64,000 nucleotides of DNA from Leptolyngbya sp. Cla-17. GTDB lineage: Bacteria; Cyanobacteriota; Cyanobacteriia; Leptolyngbyales; Leptolyngbyaceae. The stretch spans positions 2,579,367 to 2,643,366 of the forward strand of contig NZ_JAEVYN010000002.1 in the NCBI RefSeq assembly GCF_016807185.1, given 5' to 3'. Made by a program: the position numbers and the translations under genes. The first letter of the stretch is position 1. Each line of letters starts with the position of its first letter. Below, one piece after another: positions 33,500 to 41,574 of this stretch. The notes beneath the pieces were generated by a model. It was not told where the DNA came from. It ran no database searches and saw only the letters and a list, made by a program, of their open reading frames with translations.

Positions 33500-34318
33500 A
33501 TGAGTAATCAGGCAATCAGAACTAAAGTTCTTATAACTGTGATGACCTACCCACATCCATCTAGAGGTTATCAAGAACTTATTTGTACGGCTGGTGTAAC
33601 TGAGCAGGGCGAATGGGTACGACTTTATCCAGTAGACTACCGTTACAGACCCAGAAATCAACAATTCCGTAAATATCAGTGGATAGAAGTTGATCTCTTC
33701 CCGCATGGAGCGGGTAATGATCGGAGGAAAGAAAGCAGGAAACCGATTTTGGATACGCTCCGCGTTCTAGGAGAACCGCTTTCCACGAAACATGAATGGA
33801 AAGAGCGTCGTCAAATTATTGATCAAATTCCAATTCACACGGTAAAGCAGTTACGAGAATTGCATGGATCTGACCATGTATCACTTGGTATTGTGCAGCC
33901 TACAAGAGTACTTGATTTAAAGATTGAACCCGCTGATCCTGAATGGAAATCAGAATGGCAAGCTTTATTTGACCAATTGACCCTTTTTGGACCTGTTCAA
34001 AAACCTCTTCGCAAAATACCATACAAGTTCAGTTATGTTTTTGAGTGCGATGACAGCCACAGACCTCACAATGCCATGATTGAGGACTGGGAACTCGGGG
34101 TGCTTTGGCTAAATGAAGTAGCTCGTTTGGGCGATGAAGAGCAAGCAGCTTTGAGCGTTCGCCGCAAGTTTCTCGACGAGCTATGTAACCAGAGCAAAGA
34201 TACCCGTTTCTTTATGGGTACAGTATTTCCGTATAACACATGGGTCGTCCTCGGTGTTTTTTGGCCGCCTAAACCAAGCAATTCCCAGCCAGAGGCAATT
34301 CAAGGAACTTTATTTTAA
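33500..34318 (+). CDS. Uncharacterised protein coupled to the DUF488 gene
   Basis: A 272-residue soluble protein that I do not recognise as a named family. The N-terminal half has TKVLITVMTYPHPSRGYQEL, then EWVRLYPVDYRYRP and FRKYQWIEVDLFPHG, suggesting a compact beta-rich domain with many aromatic and basic residues, possibly nucleic-acid binding. The C-terminal half has FSYVFECDDSHRPHNAMIED and helices. The first possible ATG (33491) overlaps the DUF488 stop; I prefer 33500. Tight coupling implies a shared function. Host defence or nucleic-acid modification is a guess. Confidence 0.75.
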   Translation: MSNQAIRTKVLITVMTYPHPSRGYQELICTAGVTEQGEWVRLYPVDYRYRPRNQQFRKYQWIEVDLFPHGAGNDRRKESRKPILDTLRVLGEPLSTKHEWKERRQIIDQIPIHTVKQLRELHGSDHVSLGIVQPTRVLDLKIEPADPEWKSEWQALFDQLTLFGPVQKPLRKIPYKFSYVFECDDSHRPHNAMIEDWELGVLWLNEVARLGDEEQAALSVRRKFLDELCNQSKDTRFFMGTVFPYNTWVVLGVFWPPKPSNSQPEAIQGTLF

Positions 34319-34414
34319 GACGCGTATCTGATAGCTGATTTTGGGGTGCTTATCCAGGATTGGGGCGAGACTTCGTATCATAGGCGAAGGTCTGCTGGAA
34401 AAGTGGGGCACGAC

Positions 34415-34834
34415 TCATCGCTTCGGATTAGGCAGCATCAATGTCACCGTTTCGCTGGTGATGACGTTGTGCGTGGGATCGGCTAGTTCGATCAGCACCT
34501 TGTGTTGTCCAGGTTCCAGACCACCCAGGATAATTGCTTCGCCGCTAGCATCCACAAAGTGCTAGGGTGCATCATCCGTAATGTGGATATGACCAATACG
34601 TGGCGATACGTCGAGGGCACCTTTGCCGAATACTGGCACCACGCGCAGGTTCTCCGTCCGGTACTGGATGAAGACACGACCCTGAGCCAACGGTTCGGGC
34701 AGCGGTGGATCGACAATTAGCTTGGCAGGTGGTTCGCTGGCGATCGCAATCAATGGTGATGAACCACGAATATCTTTGGCGCTCTGGGTTAAGGCAGCGG
34801 TGGCGATCGGGTTTGGGTCAGTCATGATGGTCAA
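34415..34834 (-). pseudogene. DUF6130-like protein with a nonsense codon
   Basis: A frame of 139 codons interrupted once by TAG at 34562-34564. The conserved line reads PRIGHIHITDDAP, stop, HFVDASGEAIILGGLEPGQH and then KVLIELADPTHNVI. The family normally has Trp at the stop position, so TGG to TAG is the likely lesion. It lies 17 bases after the DUF302 gene on the same strand. The truncated 90-residue product would lack the C-terminal beta-sandwich half. Confidence 0.7.
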
Positions 34835-34851
34835 TTCCAGTGAGTAGCTAT

Positions 34852-35241
34852 CTAAAGAAAGGCTTGATGGATGAGCGGTGCCATGATACCAATGTTTTTC
34901 ACCAACTCATGCGAGAGTGAGAACCGCTGTTGTAAGTAATGGGCATCGTTGTAACTCAGCCATACTCTGCCATCAGCTGCTTCCCATGCCAGCACTTTCA
35001 GCGGTAAATCCAGGGCGATCGTGGGTTCTACCACCATGAGAGGTGTTCCGGCTTTGGGGCTGCCAAACAATAACAACTGTGTGGGACGCAGATTTAAGCC
35101 AACTTTCTCAGCTTCAGTTTGTTGATCAATGCGGGCAAAAATGGTGATGCCTTTTGCCTGAAGAACGGCGGCTAAGCGATCAATAATTTCAGTCACCGAA
35201 TAGGAACTGGGCTGGCTGATAATGCCGTCAGTTACAGTCAT
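34852..35241 (-). CDS. DUF302 domain-containing protein
   Basis: A 129-residue protein covering one DUF302 domain: FARIDQQTEAEKVGLNLRPT, then LLLFGSPKAGTPLMV and PLKVLAWEAADGRVWLSYND. DUF302 is a small dimeric fold without assigned activity, found often with redox and stress genes. It sits in a three-gene minus-strand run with DUF1348 and DUF6130. Length is normal and no defect is seen. Confidence 0.88.
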   Translation of the reverse strand: MTVTDGIISQPSSYSVTEIIDRLAAVLQAKGITIFARIDQQTEAEKVGLNLRPTQLLLFGSPKAGTPLMVVEPTIALDLPLKVLAWEAADGRVWLSYNDAHYLQQRFSLSHELVKNIGIMAPLIHQAFL

Positions 35242-35292
35242 AGCGATGGATTATAGGATAAAAACTGGGTGATATAGCGTTGCTCCGGCTGC

Positions 35293-35772
35293 TCAAAGAG
35301 TAAGGTCGGACAAGCTGGGATGATCATCGGGACGACGACCCAGTGGCCAGTGGTACTTGCGATCGCTCTCCTGAATTTGTAGGTCATTGATGCTAGCAAT
35401 CCGCCACCGCATGAAGCCGTGTTCGTCAAACTCCCAATTCTCATTGCCGTAGGAACGGAACCAGTTGCCAGCATCATCATGCCACTCGTAAGCAAACCGG
35501 ACAGCAATACGGTTGTCCCGAAACGCCCACAGCTCTTTGATCAAACGGTAATCCAATTCTTTCAGCCACTTCTGGGTCAAGAACTGGACGATCGCCTCAC
35601 GACCGACTAGAAATTCTGAGCGATTGCGCCAAACGCTATCCGACGTGTAAGCGAGTGATACTTGTTCGGCATTGCGTGTGTTCCAGGCATCTTCGGCGCT
35701 GCGGACTTTTTGAATAGCGGATTCATAATCGAACGGTGGCAAGGGTAGTCGAAGCTTTTCGGGGTTGTTCAT
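35293..35772 (-). CDS. DUF1348 (NTF2-like) family protein
   Basis: A 159-residue SnoaL/NTF2-like protein matching DUF1348: PPFDYESAIQKVRSAEDAWN, SVWRNRSEFLVGREAIVQFL, and FRSYGNENWEFDEHGFMRWR. The start at ATG 35772 is preferred; the TTG further upstream adds eight residues. These proteins form small pockets of unknown catalytic use. It is the first gene of the run toward DUF302. Confidence 0.88.
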   Translation of the reverse strand: MNNPEKLRLPLPPFDYESAIQKVRSAEDAWNTRNAEQVSLAYTSDSVWRNRSEFLVGREAIVQFLTQKWLKELDYRLIKELWAFRDNRIAVRFAYEWHDDAGNWFRSYGNENWEFDEHGFMRWRIASINDLQIQESDRKYHWPLGRRPDDHPSLSDLTL

Positions 35773-35860
35773 AGATTGTGTCCAATAGCGTTTCAAGCGT
35801 TTTTATCATCAGTCTCAGCACTGCTTTTACGAGCCGTCGTCAAAAGTAGTCTGATCTACA

Positions 35861-36052
35861 TCAATGCAGACTATCCGCGATCACTAGTGTTTCACCAGTG
35901 ATCCAGGCTGAATCAGAGAAGGAGAAGAAGACAGCGGCAGGGGCGATGTCCTGTGGTCGTCCGATGCGACCCCATGGGGGTTGCACTTCTATTTGTTTGC
36001 GGAAATCATTCTCCAGCACGCCCAGTGCAGGATGTTGTGCTGGCTGCCTCAC
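35861..36052 (-). pseudogene. C-terminal fragment of an SDR gene
   Basis: It encodes only the C-terminal portion of a classical SDR (PPWGRIGRPQDIAPAAVFFS then ITGETLVIADSLH). The Rossmann core and active site are missing. Its frame begins at the very end of the RclA-like gene (overlap 36049-36052), so an upstream deletion has fused the remnant to that gene's 3' end. Not expected to be functional. Confidence 0.75.
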
Positions 36053-37437
36053 AACTTTGAGAACAACAAATTTAACCCTTCAGTCATCGTGGGATGAGTC
36101 AAAACACCATCGCGCAGGACAGTGTAGGGCAGTTGAGCCTGCATCACCATTTGCACCGTCGAAATCACTTCACCCGCTGCATGGCACAAGAGTAAGCAGC
36201 CAAGAATACGATCTGTCTTCGCATCCACGATCACCTTCAGCAGTCCATCGGTTCGACCCGAAGTTCTTGCTCTGGGAATGGCAGAGGCATCCAGCGTTGC
36301 CACGCGAATGTCATACCCTTGTTGCCGTGCGGCGGTTTCAGTCAGACCTACCTGCGCTAATTCTGGGTCAATGAACAAGCAAGATGGAACTAGGCGATCG
36401 CTCGTACTGCGGTTACCGCCATCAATGAGATTCGCTTTAATGATCCGATAGTCATCCAGCGCCACATGGGTATATTGCGGTCCTCCATTGATGTCGCCTA
36501 ATGCCCAGATATTCAAAACGTTGGTTTCCAGATGATCGTTGACTTGAATAAAACCGCTGGCATCCATTGCAACACCCGCAGCCGCCAGGTTTAAAGTATC
36601 AGTGGTGGGCGCACGACCCACAGCTACCAGTAAATGGGTTCCTTGAAGACTGATCTCACGATCGCCCACCTGAATTTGCAGCCTGGTTTCATTGCGAGCG
36701 CGATCAACTTTCAATACTTTCGACTCCAACAGGAATTCAACACCGTCTCGTTCTAAGAGGGTTTGAACAGCGATCGCGATATCAGAATCTTGCGATGACA
36801 AAATTTGCCCACTTTGCCCAACTACAGTCACGCGAGCGCCAAAGCGCCGGAACATCTGGGCGAATTCCAAGCCAATATAACCGCTGCCGAGAACGATTAA
36901 ATGCTCTGGCAACTGTTCCAATTCCATCATCGATTCGCTGGTGAGAAATCCAGTTTCTTTAAGTCCCGGCACTGATGGAATCAACGGTCGCGTACCAGTA
37001 TTAATAAACAGCCGTCCGGCGGTGAGGTGTCGAATAGTGCCTTCAGCCGTTGCCACTTCAATGGTTTTAGGAGCGATAAACCGCGCTGTGCCGATGATGA
37101 GATCGTGACCGAGAGCCGTTTCAAGATTATGCAAGTTCGCTGCCCGCGCCGCTTCCACGACCGATCGCTTGCGTTGGATTACCGCTGCCAAATCTACGAT
37201 AGGTGCACTAGTGTTAACCCCATACGTAGCACTGTGCCGCACGGTATGGGCGACCTCTGCACTTGCCACCATCGTTTTTGTGGGAATGCAGGCGATATTG
37301 ATGCATCCGCCACCAATCATGGTTAAGCTGCGTTCTATCAAAGCGGTTTTATGTCCAGCCGCGACTAGCGCGGGTGCCAGTGTTTTACCGGCTTTGCCAC
37401 CGCCGATAATGATGTCATCGTAGTATTCAATGTCCAC
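36049..37437 (-). CDS. RclA-like FAD-dependent disulfide reductase
   Basis: A 462-residue flavoprotein. It has the FAD motif IIGGGKAGKTLA (11-22), redox-active GGCINIACIPTK (Cys45, Cys50), the NAD(P)H motif VLGSGYIGLEFAQMF, WALGDINGG and the C-terminal THPTMTEGLN. The GKAGKTLA and CINIxCIPTK pattern matches the RclA/YkgC subgroup. In Escherichia coli, RclA protects against reactive chlorine and reduces Cu(II). A CAAAGGAGAAG ribosome-binding site precedes the ATG. The intact N-terminus contrasts with the abnormal one of its relative at 6966-8321. Confidence 0.88.
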   Translation of the reverse strand: MDIEYYDDIIIGGGKAGKTLAPALVAAGHKTALIERSLTMIGGGCINIACIPTKTMVASAEVAHTVRHSATYGVNTSAPIVDLAAVIQRKRSVVEAARAANLHNLETALGHDLIIGTARFIAPKTIEVATAEGTIRHLTAGRLFINTGTRPLIPSVPGLKETGFLTSESMMELEQLPEHLIVLGSGYIGLEFAQMFRRFGARVTVVGQSGQILSSQDSDIAIAVQTLLERDGVEFLLESKVLKVDRARNETRLQIQVGDREISLQGTHLLVAVGRAPTTDTLNLAAAGVAMDASGFIQVNDHLETNVLNIWALGDINGGPQYTHVALDDYRIIKANLIDGGNRSTSDRLVPSCLFIDPELAQVGLTETAARQQGYDIRVATLDASAIPRARTSGRTDGLLKVIVDAKTDRILGCLLLCHAAGEVISTVQMVMQAQLPYTVLRDGVLTHPTMTEGLNLLFSKL

Positions 37438-37576
37438 TGACTTCTCCTTTGCGGTTGACAGCCAAACAATATCCGTCTCTGATGTCTAGATTGCTTTGCC
37501 TGGAAAGCCTGTCTCGTTTGATGATTGATCTTCCAATGCCCAGAGTTGCGATAGCTGTGCTTAGGTGAATGAAAAA

Positions 37577-38371
37577 CTAGAGAATTGATCTGACTACACC
37601 GCCATCCACCCGCAGTGCTGCCCCATTTGTGGCGGATGAGAGCGGGCTGGACACATAGGTCACTAAGGCGGCGACCTCTTCGGACGTGGCAAAACGCTTG
37701 AGCAGCGAGGAAGGACGCACGGACTCAAAAAACTCTTTTTCGACCTGAGCAACCTCAACACCGCGATCGCTTGCCATTTTTTCGACAAAATCGCCGACTC
37801 CTTCCGAGCGAGTGGGTCCAGGCAGCACGGAATTGACCGTTACACCTGTACCAACCGTCATTTCAGCCAGACCACGGGCGATCGCAATTTGGGCTGTTTT
37901 GGTCATGCCGTAGTGGATCATTTCCACCGGGATTTGGACGGCAGATTCGCTAGAGATAAAGATAATGCGTCCCCAGTCTTGCGTTAGCATGGCAGGCAAA
38001 TACTGACGACTGAGGCGAACACCGCTCAAAACATTTGCTTCAAAAATTTTGAGCCAATCATCGTCTGAGATATCACTAAATGCTTTTGGCTCGTAAAAGC
38101 CCAGATTATTCACCAAAATATCTACAGTGGGCACTTGCTGAAAGAGTTGTTCAGCACCTTCACGAGTAGACAAGTCAACTGCAATACCTGAGAGTTTAAT
38201 CTTTGGAGCGAGTCCGTTGATCTTGTTGATCGCTTGCTTTACTCGTTCCTCTGAGCGTCCATTGATGATCACTGAGGCTCCCTCTTGGGCAAGCGATTGC
38301 GCGATCGCAAAGCCGATGCCGCCTGTAGAGCCGCTGACTAATGCTGTTTTCCCTATTAATTTCAAATCCAT
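37577..38371 (-). CDS. SDR family oxidoreductase
   Basis: A 264-residue SDR with SGSTGGIG as cofactor loop, NNLGFYEP in place of the usual NNAG, Ser in FISSES, YGMTK (Tyr/Lys) and the end TNGAALRVDGGVVRSIL. The start MDLKLIGKTALV is taken by alignment with the family; an ATG 15 bases upstream is possible. The Old Yellow Enzyme gene ends 30 bases downstream, so the two may be co-transcribed. Confidence 0.9.
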   Translation of the reverse strand: MDLKLIGKTALVSGSTGGIGFAIAQSLAQEGASVIINGRSEERVKQAINKINGLAPKIKLSGIAVDLSTREGAEQLFQQVPTVDILVNNLGFYEPKAFSDISDDDWLKIFEANVLSGVRLSRQYLPAMLTQDWGRIIFISSESAVQIPVEMIHYGMTKTAQIAIARGLAEMTVGTGVTVNSVLPGPTRSEGVGDFVEKMASDRGVEVAQVEKEFFESVRPSSLLKRFATSEEVAALVTYVSSPLSSATNGAALRVDGGVVRSIL

Positions 38372-38400
38372 AATCATCGTCCCCAAAAGTACTGATAAAC

Positions 38401-39501
38401 CTAGCGCACCTGAAGCTCAAGCGCCGGGTAATCGATGTAACCTCTCTCATCGCCACCGTAAAAGGTTGATGGATCGGGTGCATTGAGTGCGGTATCTGAT
38501 TGAAAACGTTCTGGTAAGTCGGGGTTGGCAAGGAAGAGAGTGCCAAAGGAGACTAGATCGGCATCGCCACGAGCGATCGCAGCGTTGGCTTTGTCGCGAT
38601 CGTAGCCCCCGTTCGTCATCAGGAGACCCTTAAAGAATGGGCGAAAATAAACCGTAGGAGTGAGCGTACCCCCATGTCGTTCATCGGCTTCACTGGGTTC
38701 AATCAAATGCAAGTACGCTAGCCCAAAGCGATTGAGTGCATTAATGGTGTAACCAAACGTCGCTTTGGAGTCAGAGTCAGTCATGCTGTTGAAGGTGTTG
38801 CTGGGCGACAGCCGGACACCCACACGATCAGCTCCCCATACCCCAACGATCGCTTCGGTCACTTCCAACAGCAACCGAGCACGGTTTTCAACGCTGCCAC
38901 CGTAAGCATCGGTGCGCTTGTTGGTGCCATCACGCAAAAACTGATCAAGTAGATAACCATTCGCGCCGTGAACTTCAACCCCATCGAACCCAGCGGCTAG
39001 AGCGTTCTCAGCACCCTGGCGATAGGCTTCAACAATGCCTGGAAGTTCATCTGTTTCCAGGGCACGCGGTGTGACATAGGGCTTGGAACCCTCATAAGTT
39101 GCAGCTTCTCCCTCTTCAGGTGCGATCGCGCTGGGTGCAACTGGCAACACTCCGTTAGGCTGTAGCGATGGATGCGAAATCCGTCCCACATGCTGAAGCT
39201 GCAAGAAAATGCGTCCACCACGGGTATGCACCGCCTCTGTCACCCGTTGCCAACCCTTAACTTGCTCAGGTGAATGGATACCTGGAGTGGCTGGATAGCC
39301 CTGTCCATAAGGCGTTACCTGGGTTGCCTCGGTAATCAGCAGTCCCGCTGAGGCGCGTTGAGCGTAGTAAGTTGCATTTAACGCAGTAGGCACGTTGCCT
39401 TCGCCAGCACGGTTGCGGGACATCGGTGCCATAACAACCCGATTCGGCAGTGTATAGCAACCCAGTTGAAGCGGCGAGAAAAGATTGATAGCAAGACTCA
39501 T
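38401..39501 (-). CDS. Alkene reductase, Old Yellow Enzyme family
   Basis: A 366-residue FMN-dependent TIM-barrel reductase that reduces activated C=C bonds of enones, maleimides or nitro-compounds with NAD(P)H. Key motifs: VMAPMSRNRA, FLQLQHVGR, EVHGANGYLLDQFLRD (His178, Asn181, Tyr183), TDAYGGSVENRARLLLEV and the phosphate-binding YDRDKANAAI. The length is typical for NemA-like enzymes. It is the first gene of a likely pair with the SDR downstream. Confidence 0.93.
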   Translation of the reverse strand: MSLAINLFSPLQLGCYTLPNRVVMAPMSRNRAGEGNVPTALNATYYAQRASAGLLITEATQVTPYGQGYPATPGIHSPEQVKGWQRVTEAVHTRGGRIFLQLQHVGRISHPSLQPNGVLPVAPSAIAPEEGEAATYEGSKPYVTPRALETDELPGIVEAYRQGAENALAAGFDGVEVHGANGYLLDQFLRDGTNKRTDAYGGSVENRARLLLEVTEAIVGVWGADRVGVRLSPSNTFNSMTDSDSKATFGYTINALNRFGLAYLHLIEPSEADERHGGTLTPTVYFRPFFKGLLMTNGGYDRDKANAAIARGDADLVSFGTLFLANPDLPERFQSDTALNAPDPSTFYGGDERGYIDYPALELQVR

Positions 39502-39611
39502 AGCGTATTCTCTCCAATAGTCATGATTGTGATTCTCCTGTTTAAAGACAACAGGTCAAGTGAGCAGGCAGAACAATTCTTCCCAGAGAAGTGTCATCAT
39601 TTGCCCCGATT

Positions 39612-40433
39612 CTATTTCGCAGCCGCAGCGTGCTCGATGAGCCTGGCAACGGCATCCGGATGGGAAATCATCACCACATGGGACGCGCCCTTCACGGCGA
39701 TCGTCTCCTTTGATCCAGCGCGCTTCGCCATGAAAGCGTGCACCGCTGCTGGAATGTTCAAGTCGCGATCGCCATAAATGAACCAGGACGGGGTGGACTT
39801 CCATGCCGGTGCGCCAGATGCCTCATTCAGTGCAGCGTCCGTGGCTGGTCGCTGGGTACTAGCCATCAGCTTCGCATCTGCAACGGGCACATCCGCAGCA
39901 AACTGCGCGTGGAACTTGGACTGCTGGATGTAGAGGTCTTTTCCACCATCGGGCAGGGCGATCGGCGGCGCGAGTGTCAGTCCGAGCGTGCTGCCTGGGT
40001 AACGACCGGAGAGAGCGACGGCAGTCTCACCCGTCTCAGGGGCAAAGCCAGCAACGTAGACCAGTGCCTTCACGTTCTGGTTGCCATTAACTGCATTGGT
40101 AATCACTGAGCCTCCATAGGAGTGCCCGACCAGCACGATTGGACCCTTGATATCCTTGAGAATGCTGGCAACATAGTCCGCGTCACTCTTGACTCCGCGC
40201 AGAGGGTTGGCGACGGCGATCGTCGGATACCCTTTTGTGATCAGTTTGGTCAATACACCGTCCCAACTGGCGGACTCGGCAAACGCGCCGTGGACGAGGA
40301 CGACGGTGGGCTTGTTGTCTTGGGCGTTTGCAGGGTTCATGATGGCTCCCAGGGAAGTGATCAGGATGATTCCCAGGGAAAGTGCGGCGATCAAAAGTAG
40401 GCGGATGCCGTTCCTGCGGATGAGCATATTCAT
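39612..40433 (-). CDS. Secreted alpha/beta hydrolase
   Basis: A 273-residue hydrolase with a strong signal peptide (RNGIRLLLIAALSLGIILIT then a PANAQD cleavage region). The start is the ATG with AAGGAG upstream; the frame extends 26 residues further without a good site. Motifs: VHGAFAESASW, GHSYGG (nucleophile Ser), IYGDRDLNIP (acid) and GASHVVMISHP (His). It resembles the exported hydrolases often seen in detoxification clusters. Probably periplasmic; substrate unknown. Confidence 0.9.
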   Translation of the reverse strand: MNMLIRRNGIRLLLIAALSLGIILITSLGAIMNPANAQDNKPTVVLVHGAFAESASWDGVLTKLITKGYPTIAVANPLRGVKSDADYVASILKDIKGPIVLVGHSYGGSVITNAVNGNQNVKALVYVAGFAPETGETAVALSGRYPGSTLGLTLAPPIALPDGGKDLYIQQSKFHAQFAADVPVADAKLMASTQRPATDAALNEASGAPAWKSTPSWFIYGDRDLNIPAAVHAFMAKRAGSKETIAVKGASHVVMISHPDAVARLIEHAAAAK

Positions 40434-40606
40434 GTCGTAATCTCCTTTGTGTTTGTTGATGTTGTTAGGTGGCGAAAAGATGATTGCCCTAGCCGATGCG
40501 ATCAAGCGCAATGCCCTCTTCTCAACAGTTGCCCCATCGGTTTATCAGCGGCGGCACTGCTCTAAATCTTTCGGGTAAAAGAGGGAAAGGACTCCTTCCT
40601 TGAGGT

Positions 40607-41515
40607 TCAACTTGAAAACGATACCTCCCAGAGTCGATCGGCGTTATCTGGGTCAAGGGCATAGGGCGCAACGCCGCTGTAGTCTTCGGTTCGCCGAGGT
40701 ACGATTGCGGCTTCATTGCAGTCCTCAAAGTAGCGACCGTCGATGCCCTTCAGCAACGGGGTCGTTGCCAGCAGCACTGAGGTAGCAGCACCCTGTTCCG
40801 GTGTCTTCTGCCGTTCTGGTGGGGTCTGGATACCACCAACATAACGCTGAAGGTTAGTCGCGATCGCGCCAGGCATTAAAGCATTAGCCGTAATACCATC
40901 CTTGAACCAGCGGGTAGTAGCACCAACCGCAAAGAGAATATTGGCGGTTTTGGATTGCCCGTATGCCAGCCACGGATCGTAACGACAAAACGCGAAGTGG
41001 ATATCGTCGAAAACAACGGGCGAGAGCATGTGTCCGCTAGAACTAACGGAGACGAGCCGTGCCGCACCAGCCGCAGCCAGTGCGTCGTGGAGTCCGAGTG
41101 CTAGTGCAAAGTGTCCGAGGTGGTTGGTGGCAAACTGCATCTCCCAGCCTTCGGGCGTGTATTGTTCGGGCAACGCCATCACCCCAGCGTTGTTGACGAG
41201 AATGTGCAATGGTTTATCCCATGCGGCAACGAATGTGGCGATCGATCTGCGATCGCTGAGGTCAAGCGAGGCAACATAAATGTTCTGGTTTCCGGTGATA
41301 GCCGTGATGTCAGCCGCAACCTGCGCTCCTGCCTCGGTGTTACGCACAGCCAGTGTCACCTCAGCTCCTGTACTAGCCAGTGCCCGCGCCGTTTCTACCC
41401 CAATGCCGGATGCTGCTCCAGTGACGATCGCCCGTTTGCCAGAAAGATCAATGCCCTTGACGGCCTCAGCAGCGGTGGAATGCTGACCAAAAGGTGTCTT
41501 AATCTGTGTCATCAT
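40607..41515 (-). CDS. SDR family oxidoreductase (retinol-dehydrogenase-like)
   Basis: A 302-residue extended-tail SDR with TGAASGIG, NNAGVMALPEQ, Ser in SVSSSGH and YGQSK (Tyr/Lys). The C-terminal segment (KGIDGRYFEDCNEAAIVPRR) is typical of the RDH/WWOX-like subgroup. The start at 41515 is chosen because AAAGAGC precedes it; the frame is open seven codons further. It lies alone between the hydrolase and the GMC oxidoreductase on the same strand. Confidence 0.9.
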   Translation of the reverse strand: MMTQIKTPFGQHSTAAEAVKGIDLSGKRAIVTGAASGIGVETARALASTGAEVTLAVRNTEAGAQVAADITAITGNQNIYVASLDLSDRRSIATFVAAWDKPLHILVNNAGVMALPEQYTPEGWEMQFATNHLGHFALALGLHDALAAAGAARLVSVSSSGHMLSPVVFDDIHFAFCRYDPWLAYGQSKTANILFAVGATTRWFKDGITANALMPGAIATNLQRYVGGIQTPPERQKTPEQGAATSVLLATTPLLKGIDGRYFEDCNEAAIVPRRTEDYSGVAPYALDPDNADRLWEVSFSS

Positions 41516-41574
41516 GTGCTCTTTGATGGATGTCAAGTGTTAAGTGCAGATTCTTCTCATCAACAGATGAACTT

